64,000 nt of DNA from Leptolyngbya sp. FACHB-261 (lineage in GTDB: Bacteria; Cyanobacteriota; Cyanobacteriia; FACHB-261): assembly GCF_014696065.1 (NCBI RefSeq), contig NZ_JACJPL010000031.1, positions 372,001-436,000 on the forward strand. Reading direction: 5' to 3'. The translations under genes were made by a program, and so were the position numbers. The notes beneath the pieces are model-generated. The model saw nothing but the letters and a program-made list of their open reading frames with translations, searched no databases and was not told where the DNA came from. Of the stretch, positions 53,339-61,731 are shown piece after piece (within the stretch, counting starts at the first letter, position 1; each line of letters begins with the position of its first letter).

Positions 53339-53579
53339 TCACAAGCGACCCGCACTTCGCAACGTTTGTAGATCTGCCTCAAACTCCTCCACATCGTAGT
53401 GAATCGGAGTTTGGCGCACCGCCAACTCATACTGAAACTTCTAGCGGCAATCCTACTAATTTGCTAGCTTTGCCGATGCTAATCTTCTTCTTTTGAAACA
53501 ACAGAATGATTTCCAGCAAGAAGTCCTTTTCAGATAACCCACTTGCTTGCATGATTTCACTGGGAGTCACCAGACTCAT
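53339..53579 (-). pseudogene. UPF0175-family antitoxin, frameshifted
   Basis: From ATG at 53579 the frame reads MSLVTPSEIMQASGLSEKDF and KKKISIGKASKLVGLPLEVSV, then a stop at 53427. In another frame the sequence goes on KFQYELAVRQTPIHYDVEEF and EADLQTLRSAGRL to a stop at 53339. Joined, these match the whole UPF0175 antitoxin pattern (helical start, IS-GKAS-L-G, HYDVE-FE-DL-TL). A single frameshift near 53430 therefore breaks the gene. The toxin gene that usually follows is absent beyond a few codons. Confidence 0.78.
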
Positions 53580-53744
53580 AAACACTCTTATATCTCAGCC
53601 ACTCAACCTTGACAACATTCTTTAGCAACCCTTCTGTCCCCTCTTCTAGCGCGAGAATGTCTGCCTAAACCTCTTCAAAATAGCTTTTCCCAGTGGTTAA
53701 GGATAGCATCCAACCAGGATTGCACTCGGAGCGAAGCTTGCTCA

Positions 53745-54281
53745 ACCAAAAACAAAGTGGGTCGAACTGAGGTCAAATCCACTCAGGTATAGAACAAAGT
53801 GGGTTAGGCCACGATCAGATCTATTGTGCCCATAAAATCATCTACGTCAGACATAGCTCAATCTTACTCAGACATAGAACCAAGTGGGTCAGACATAGAA
53901 TCATCTATGCCAACCATAACATCATCTATGTCAGACATAGTTCAATCTCACTCAGACATAGAACCAAGTGGGTCAGACATAGAATCATCTATGCCAACCA
54001 TAACATCATCTATGTCAGACATAGTTCAATCTCACTCAGACATAGAACCAAGTGGGTCAGACATAGAATCATCTATGCCAACCATAACATCATCTATGTC
54101 AGACATAGTTCAATCTCACTCAGACATAGAACCAAGTGGGTCAGACATAGAATCATCTATGCCAACCATAACATCATCTATGTCAGACATAGTTCAATCT
54201 CACTCAGACATAGAACCAAGTGGGTCAGACATAGAATCATCTATGCGCGGCATAGATGATTCTATGTCGGGGATAGAATGA
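53745..54281. repeat. 21-bp-period tandem array 3 with 84-bp higher-order unit
   Basis: About 25 units of 21 bp. The last four 84-bp blocks (four units each: TCAGACATAGAACCAAGTGG-type, then three others) are nearly identical; GAACCAAGTGGG recurs at 53877, 53961, 54045, 54129 and 54213. Upstream units are more degenerate. One frame is open and would read heptads SDIEPSG, SDIESSM, PTITSSM, SDIVQSH. The TAGTTCAATC core also occurs in array 1. It ends about 165 bp before the small gene at 54446. Confidence 0.93.
54233..54263. repeat. 14-bp perfect inverted repeat at the end of array 3
   Basis: AGAATCATCTATGC (54233-54246) pairs perfectly with 54250-54263 around GCG. The left arm is an array unit and the right arm its inverted copy, so the array closes with a hairpin. 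Confidence 0.8.
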
Positions 54282-54445
54282 TGACTCTCAGCGTTAAATT
54301 TGCGGGATATACTGAGACTTTGCAGAGATTTTTTCTAAATTTTGGGTGGGACTACAGATTTGTCTAGCCTTGTCCTTGAGCATTACTAGGATAGAGGAGT
54401 AATCAACAGCTTCGCTAATCCAAATCACTAAAGGCTTGCAAAAAA

Positions 54446-54916
54446 ATGCCCAAAAACTTAGACAATGTTAGCTTCTCTGCTAGCGATCAAAAGGCTGTGC
54501 TCGAAGGAATTGATATTATTCTACAAAAGCTGTCCTTTCTGCTTAACCTGTCCAAAGAAGAACAGCGCAACCTGCCCAAAGTAGGCGACAAAAGCCGTAT
54601 CTTTATACAACAAGCAATGGAAGTGGTCAATCAGAATGTTGAATTCCTACCCCGCTCCTTCGATGTTGAAAACATGCGTCGCGAAGTAAGCCTATACGAA
54701 GGCTTGTACCCAATCTTGCTTTCGATAGCTCGCCTGCACGAGCTGGTCGAAGACACCTACAAGGTCGCAGGCTGCGAAGCCTACAACAGCGCCAGAGTTG
54801 TCTACAGCTCAGCTAAAACCAACCTTGGCGCAGGCAATGCCGCAATTGTCAGTGAACTGAAGCGCCGCTACGCCCGCAAAACCCGCAAACCCCAATCAGA
54901 CGAGTCTCAGGCTTAG
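54446..54916 (+). CDS. small helical protein with basic tail (array-associated, copy 3)
   Basis: Protein of 156 aa of unknown family, starting MPKNLDNVSFSASDQKAVLE. It is almost fully helical by eye (IDIILQKLSFLLNLSKEEQR, LLSIARLHELVEDTYKVAGC, EAYNSARVVYSSAKTNLGAG) and ends in a basic tail ELKRRYARKTRKPQ. It is not a clear homologue of the small proteins at 18405 and 37645, but shares size class, helical build, basic end and position downstream of a 21-bp array. I recall similar cyanobacterial proteins with a VGSEAY segment; no function is known. Confidence 0.78.
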   Translation: MPKNLDNVSFSASDQKAVLEGIDIILQKLSFLLNLSKEEQRNLPKVGDKSRIFIQQAMEVVNQNVEFLPRSFDVENMRREVSLYEGLYPILLSIARLHELVEDTYKVAGCEAYNSARVVYSSAKTNLGAGNAAIVSELKRRYARKTRKPQSDESQA

Positions 54917-55062
54917 ACTCCGTGCGCTTATCAGGTTCCCCCACGCTCAAAACCCGAGCACAAGGGGAACCTAAACCAAGTTTTCATTTGCTTATAAATT
55001 GGACTTGCAAAATTTTTTACTTTGTCCTATCGTTTCGTTCAGTCCAATTCTCGAAGCGCCGC

Positions 55063-55228
55063 CTAGGGTTGATGTCACAACCCTAGACGACTGACCTCCA
55101 AGCTGGTATCACCCAGTCCAAAGGCTACGACGGAGTTTAGCACTCCGGCGTGGTTCCACCCCATTCCGAACGGGTCAGGTGGGGACCTAGAGACGGAGCG
55201 AAGGGGCAATCTTATGCAGATTGCCCCT
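55063..55228 (+). ncRNA. candidate structured RNA / leader upstream of a small gene
   Basis: Four hairpins in a row: CTAGGGTTG/CAACCCTAG (55063-55071, 55078-55086), CGGAGT/ACTCCG (55131-55136, 55142-55147), GGTTCCACC with GGTGGGGACC (55152-55160, 55178-55187, one bulge) and an 11-bp perfect stem (55202-55212, 55218-55228) followed by CAAAAA. Inside the third, CCCCATTCCGAAC resembles the conserved CCCAT-CCGAAC loop of 5S rRNA, but the flanks do not form a normal 5S. It ends 25 bp before the ATG at 55254. It may be a leader or an independent RNA; identity unknown. Confidence 0.55.
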
Positions 55229-55253
55229 CAAAAACCATTGAGGATTTTCGGCC

Positions 55254-55475
55254 ATGACTCAATCGTCTGCACCCGCTTTTAGTGACAACGACTTGAACAT
55301 TCTCAGAGTCTTAATGCAACGCTATAGCCTCTCTGTCCTCATCGCCGCTCTGAGTCGAATTTGTCTCTGTCAAGCAGAACAAGCCGTTGCCCAACACCAC
55401 AACCGAGAAACCATCCGCGAATGGCGCGAAGACGCCAGCATCCTAAACAAAACCATCGTCCAGCTCAATCATTAA
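55254..55475 (+). CDS. small conserved-looking hypothetical protein
   Basis: Protein of 73 aa starting MTQSSAPAFSDNDLNILRVL, then RYSLSVLIAALSRICLCQAE and a charged end (NRETIREWREDASILNKTIV). It looks helical and soluble; two Cys lie in CLC. A GAGG site is present 10 bp before the ATG. It follows the structured segment 55063-55228, which may be its leader, and a hairpin (55490-55520) comes right after the stop. No family is recognised. Confidence 0.65.
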   Translation: MTQSSAPAFSDNDLNILRVLMQRYSLSVLIAALSRICLCQAEQAVAQHHNRETIREWREDASILNKTIVQLNH

Positions 55476-55489
55476 CCTCCGCCGTTGTA

Positions 55490-55520
55490 TATAAGGGCTT
55501 GGCACTGCCAAGCCCTTATA
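55490..55520. terminator. 13-bp perfect hairpin after the 73-aa gene
   Basis: TATAAGGGCTTGG (55490-55502) pairs perfectly with 55508-55520, loop CACTG. It lies 14 bp after the small gene stop and upstream of the convergent livH-like gene. The missing T-run makes terminator function likely but not certain. Confidence 0.55.
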
Positions 55521-55596
55521 AGGCATACAGACATTACAAAACCCGGTAGGGGTTGGGTCCCCCAACCCTAAACCCTCGCCACCAACCAACACCCTT

Positions 55597-56652
55597 TCAC
55601 GACCGGCTGGCTGTGCCTCGCCCAAACAACCCACTCGGACGCACCAGCAACATCAACAACAGCAGCGCAAACGTAATTGCATCGCGGAAACTACTGTCGA
55701 TATAAGCAGCACTCAACACCTGAATTAAACCAATCAAAAACGCAGCCAGCGCCGCCCCGCCAATGCTGCCCATGCCGCCCACAATAATGACCGTCAAGCC
55801 AGCCAGTTCAATCTGATTGCCCATGTCATAGCGCAAATTATTGAACGCCAAACCCAGCAACACCCCCGCCGCGCCTGCCAGTGCCCCCGACAGAAAAAAG
55901 GTCTGCGACACCACCCAATCAACATTGATACCCAACAGCCGCGCCGTGCGTTCATTAAAAGCAATTGCGCGAATCGCTCGGCCCAAATTGGTGCGGTTAA
56001 TCAGCAGCACCAACGCCAGCATCAAACTCAGCGCCACGCCAAACACCCCAATCTGCACCGGTGTCAGCACCACATTGGGCAGCACCGCATAAGCCCGACT
56101 CGCCACTGGATCCAGCGGAAAGCGCTGCTGCTGCGCATTAGTCGCACTGCGCACCAGACTCACCAAAATCGTAGAGGCCCCAATCGAAGTAATCATCGGC
56201 GCTAGAGGTGGCACCGCTCGCTGACGCAAAGGCCTCACCGCTCGCCCATCCTGCACCAACCCCGCAATCATCACCGCCGCCCCCAAACCCACCACACTCA
56301 AACGCAGCGGGTCCGTAAAGCCAGCAATTAACCCCACCAACAGCACCACAAAACCTAACCACAGAATCAAACTGCCCGTCGTCAGAGCCCGCAAAGGCTT
56401 AAAAGCCAACCGATCCAACAACCCCGCCAGCAACCCCGCCGCCACCATCGCCACCGGCAAAGCCAAATACAACGGCCACCCCAACCGAGTCACCACCACC
56501 CAACCCGCAAACGCCCCAATCATATAGGTCGCCCCGTGGGCCAGATTCAACACATCCAGCACCCCAAACACCAGCGTGTAGCCCATTGCAAACAGCGCCA
56601 GCGCACTACCTCGCCAAAGGCCATTTATCAACTGCTGCGGCAGATCGTCCAT
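55597..56652 (-). CDS. livH: branched-chain amino acid ABC transporter permease, LivH type
   Basis: Inner-membrane permease of 351 aa with about 8-9 hydrophobic helices. The N-terminal block INGLWRGSALALFAMGYTLV, VLDVLNLAHGATYMIGAFAG and the late motif GLTVIIVGGMGSIGGAALAA are those of LivH/UrtB-type permeases. It lies on the same strand as the binding-protein gene (56860-58053), 207 bp behind it, the gap being filled by palindromic repeats. LivM and the two ATPases are not in the window downstream. The substrate may be branched-chain or other neutral amino acids. Confidence 0.92.
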   Translation of the reverse strand: MDDLPQQLINGLWRGSALALFAMGYTLVFGVLDVLNLAHGATYMIGAFAGWVVVTRLGWPLYLALPVAMVAAGLLAGLLDRLAFKPLRALTTGSLILWLGFVVLLVGLIAGFTDPLRLSVVGLGAAVMIAGLVQDGRAVRPLRQRAVPPLAPMITSIGASTILVSLVRSATNAQQQRFPLDPVASRAYAVLPNVVLTPVQIGVFGVALSLMLALVLLINRTNLGRAIRAIAFNERTARLLGINVDWVVSQTFFLSGALAGAAGVLLGLAFNNLRYDMGNQIELAGLTVIIVGGMGSIGGAALAAFLIGLIQVLSAAYIDSSFRDAITFALLLLMLLVRPSGLFGRGTASRS

Positions 56653-56699
56653 AGTCAGCTCAAACTCGCATCAAAAATGGCATGAATATTGAGCGGAGA

Positions 56700-56855
56700 C
56701 CTAACCCACCCAATCCCCTTCCCTTACAGGAAAGGGGGAAGCACAGAGTTAGCACCCTTCTCCCCGTAGCAGAAACTTATTAGAAACTGACCCAAAACCA
56801 ACACCTCCCACTAACTCTTCTCCCCTCTCCTCGCAGGAGAGGGGCCAGGGGTAAG
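56700..56855. repeat. palindromic intergenic repeats (LRGEG family)
   Basis: Two copies lie in the gap between the livJ-like and livH-like genes: one near 56712-56742 (CCCCTTCCCTTACAGG type) and one near 56820-56856 (CCCCTCTCCTCGCAGGAGAG). They match the repeat inserted in the STAND gene and may separate transcription of the two ABC genes. Confidence 0.7.
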
Positions 56856-56859
56856 GTCC

Positions 56860-58053
56860 TCAACTCCCAAACAGCGTAAACTGCCCATCTTTCATCGCCT
56901 GCACCACCGGCGCATAGAGACAATCACCCTGCTCATCAAAAGAGAATTTGCCTAGTACCGTATCCAGATCTTTGGTCTGTGCTAGTGCCGCCTGAATCGC
57001 TTTTGGATCTGCAGAATCAGCCGTCTTAATCGCATTCGCCAAGATGTAAACAGCAGCATAAGCCTGAGCGGCAAACTGGTCTGGCTCACTGCCATATTTG
57101 GCTTTAAACGCCTGGACAAATTCAGAGTTGCCCGGTGTAGTGCTGCCGACAAACCAGGCCGCACCCGAAATCGCCCCATTCGCCGCAGGTCCCGCAATCT
57201 CGGCTAACTTCGGTGAGTTAAAGCCGTTACCACCGATAAACGGCACAGTCTCCGGAATGCCCAATTGCCGCGCCTGCACCATAATATTGGCTCCCTCTTC
57301 GGCCAGGGCTGACACGATAATCGCATCAGGATTTAAGCCTTTGATTTTGGTCAACTGCGGTGCGAAATCGGTGTCTCCCTTCTTAAAGGTTTCAGTAGTC
57401 AAAACCTCGATGCCTTGGTCGGTCAGTGTCTTCCTGAAAACGTCATAGCCGCTCTTGGTAAACACATCATCGTCGCCATACAAAACCGCGACTTTTTTAT
57501 AGCCCAGTGCCGCTTGCGTGGTCTTGATCGTGTTGGGAATCACCACCGATTCTGGCAAGCTGGCGCGGAAGATAAAATCGCCAATTTCTACAATCCCTGA
57601 TGCTGTATTGGAAGCCGCTAAGACAGGAATACCAGCAGCTTGCGCTTGCGGATCAGCCGCTTTGGCAGAGTTACTAAGGGTTGGGCCAAGAATGGCCGCA
57701 ACTTTGTCCTGGTTGATCAGCTTGTCAAATACAGCAATGGCCTGTTGTTTGTCGCCAGCATCATCTTCGATCTGCACCACCAGTTGGCGGTCGCCCAGCA
57801 GCTTTTTCGCATTGATCTCTTCCACTGCCAACTCAGTCGCCTGCTTCTGCGGCGAACCGTAGGCAGCAGCACCACCAGACAGCGACCAGACCGCCCCGAC
57901 TTTCACTTGAGCAGCACTGCTGGCATTGGTAGCGGTGCCAGTAGCAGTGCCAGTGGCGCTAGTAGTGGGAGCCTCGGCAGTACTGCAAGCCGCCACGGTG
58001 CTGGCAAACAGCATCAACAAGAACAGACGCCGCCGAATCCTCCAGGTGTTCAT
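56860..58053 (-). CDS. livJ: branched-chain amino acid ABC transporter binding lipoprotein, LivJ type
   Basis: Periplasmic binding protein of 397 aa (Peripla_BP_6). The N-terminus RRLFLLMLFASTVAAC ends in a lipobox with the lipidated Cys near 23, followed by a Thr/Ala linker. Core motifs are VGAVWSLSGGAAAYG, AAILGPTLSNSAKAADPQAQ, IPVLAASNTA and VAVLYGDDDVFTKSGYDVF. It feeds the LivH-type permease encoded just downstream. The ligand may be a hydrophobic amino acid or a related compound. ATG at 58053. Confidence 0.93.
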   Translation of the reverse strand: MNTWRIRRRLFLLMLFASTVAACSTAEAPTTSATGTATGTATNASSAAQVKVGAVWSLSGGAAAYGSPQKQATELAVEEINAKKLLGDRQLVVQIEDDAGDKQQAIAVFDKLINQDKVAAILGPTLSNSAKAADPQAQAAGIPVLAASNTASGIVEIGDFIFRASLPESVVIPNTIKTTQAALGYKKVAVLYGDDDVFTKSGYDVFRKTLTDQGIEVLTTETFKKGDTDFAPQLTKIKGLNPDAIIVSALAEEGANIMVQARQLGIPETVPFIGGNGFNSPKLAEIAGPAANGAISGAAWFVGSTTPGNSEFVQAFKAKYGSEPDQFAAQAYAAVYILANAIKTADSADPKAIQAALAQTKDLDTVLGKFSFDEQGDCLYAPVVQAMKDGQFTLFGS

Positions 58054-58165
58054 GATCAGCTTCAGCAGAATAGAGCAACAGGTATCTTACCTGGCAGTTG
58101 TCCCCAGGCCGATACTCTTCAGAAAACTTAGGCTCTCAAGCTTATGGGCTCTCAAGCTTATAGGT

Positions 58166-58220
58166 GCTAAAACCAGACGCCCCAGTTATCTCAAGGATGA
58201 CTGGGGCGTCTGGTTTTAGC
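58166..58220 (-). terminator. 21-bp perfect hairpin, terminator of gyrB
   Basis: Positions 58166-58186 pair perfectly with 58200-58220, loop of 13 nt. It lies 57 bp after the gyrB stop on the minus strand and before livJ. On that strand the stem ends with TTTTAGC. Two copies of CTCAAGCTTAT lie just beyond it. Confidence 0.8.
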
Positions 58221-58276
58221 TTAGAAGCGAGCTAGGTTCAAAGCCAGCCTAGATATCAAAGCCTCAAGAGCAGAGC

Positions 58277-60268
<1,992 letters not shown>

Positions 60269-60336
60269 TCATCAATTCTAGCACACCCGCCTTAGAGACG
60301 CCCGTAGGCGCATCAGAGCAAAGGGTTGGACGGGGG

Positions 60337-61245
60337 ATGGATCAAGTCAAAAAATGGCATCCTGAGCAGCCTGGCCTCGTCGTGATCGTCGGCCCTACAG
60401 CTAGTGGTAAAACGGCACTAGCAATCGAGGTTGCACGCCACCTGAGTACAGTTGTCCTCAGCGCGGACTCACGGCAGATCTACCGGCACTTCGATATTGG
60501 CACCGCTAAACCTAGCGTTGAGGAGCGCCAGCAGGTGCCGCACTATTTAATTGATATTGCTGAGCCGACCCAAACTCTGACCCTTTCGCAATACCAAGAA
60601 CAGGCCCAAGCCCTGATTGCGCAGTGCCATGCTCAGGGCCAAACGCCGGTTCTGGCTGGTGGGACGGGGCTCTATATTCGCGCTGTGGTGAATGGGCTGA
60701 AAATTCCCCGCGTGCCCCCACACCCGGAGTTGCGGCGACAGCTGACAGCACTGGGCCAGACTATGCTTTATCCGATGCTGCAACAGGTTGATCCGGCTAG
60801 TGCAGAGCGCATTCACGCTAATGACCTGGTGCGCACGCTGCGGGCACTAGAGGTGTTTTACGTAACTGGCGTCCCCTTAACGCAGCAACAGGGCGAGTCG
60901 CCACCGGCTTACCCGATTTTGCAGCTTGGCCTGGATTGCACTGACCTAGAGGTTCGAATCCGGCAACGCACCCATACCATGTTGCAACAGGGCTGGCTAG
61001 AGGAAGTTCAGCAGTTGCGGCAGCGCTACGGAGCCGATCTGCCTTTGTTCGAGACCTTGGGCTATCGGGAAATGAGCCAGTATCTCGACAGCAAGCTCAG
61101 CCTGACAGAGGCGCAAGAACTCACGGTTATTGCAACTCGCCAATTTGCCAAGCGGCAGCGCACCTGGTTTCGAGCTGACCCACGCATTCAGTGGTTTCAG
61201 AGCGATTCGAGCGACCTTATGACTGAGGTGATCAAACTTCTGTAA
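60337..61245 (+). CDS. miaA: tRNA dimethylallyltransferase MiaA
   Basis: Enzyme that adds a dimethylallyl group to A37 of tRNAs reading codons that begin with U. It is 302 aa from ATG at 60337 (preceded by GGGGG); the frame is open 35 codons upstream, overlapping the gyrB start region. Motifs are VIVGPTASGKTALAIEVARH (P-loop), LSADSRQIYRHFDIGTAKPS, PVLAGGTGLYIRAVVNGL and TRQFAKRQRTWFR. Divergent from gyrB. The call is secure. Confidence 0.95.
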   Translation: MDQVKKWHPEQPGLVVIVGPTASGKTALAIEVARHLSTVVLSADSRQIYRHFDIGTAKPSVEERQQVPHYLIDIAEPTQTLTLSQYQEQAQALIAQCHAQGQTPVLAGGTGLYIRAVVNGLKIPRVPPHPELRRQLTALGQTMLYPMLQQVDPASAERIHANDLVRTLRALEVFYVTGVPLTQQQGESPPAYPILQLGLDCTDLEVRIRQRTHTMLQQGWLEEVQQLRQRYGADLPLFETLGYREMSQYLDSKLSLTEAQELTVIATRQFAKRQRTWFRADPRIQWFQSDSSDLMTEVIKLL

Positions 61246-61731
61246 GGGTTGTTCAGAGGGCATCGGGTTTGTCCTTACCTTCGTTCCCTATCTGAAGTCC
61301 TAAGCACAAAAATTAAGCGCAAAGATCATATCTCTGTCCTTAGTGGTTACCGGCTGGGCAGCACTTGTACGATGCGCTGGCCTTAGACCTAGTCAGGCCT
61401 CGGAACTAGTCAATGCAGCTGCCTACTTTTTTAAGGTCCTCTTTAAATCAACTCAGTTCAGTCATTCCGATTCTCAATCGTAGTCTGGCCCTTGCCTGAA
61501 ACAGCTATGAGTCTTACAGGCTGTATAGAGTCAGCAAAATTACAGGCTTTAAGGTTCACTTGGTGACAGCTTTAACCTCTCATGACCTGTCCTTAACCCT
61601 GGCCACTTACCTTCAAGGATGTTCAGATATGCTGAGCCATTCTTGCCAAGCTGCTTGATAGGTTTCCGTCTCAGCGTCGATCAGCTTCCATCGTGCAATC
61701 GCTGCACATCCTAATATTTTCTTGGCAATTC
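61246..61731. other. intergenic region before the nucleotidase-like gene
   Basis: No gene, tRNA or strong hairpin was seen in these 486 bp. It carries the promoter of the gene starting at 61732; no known operator was recognised. Confidence 0.3.

Noticed and set aside
55131-55187. A genuine 5S rRNA gene
   Set aside because: Only the CCCCAT-CCGAAC part resembles 5S; the terminal helix I and helices IV/V are not present, and no 16S/23S genes are near.
60951-60961. GGTTCGAATCC, identical to a tRNA T-arm
   Set aside because: It lies inside the conserved miaA reading frame and no acceptor or anticodon arm can be formed around it.
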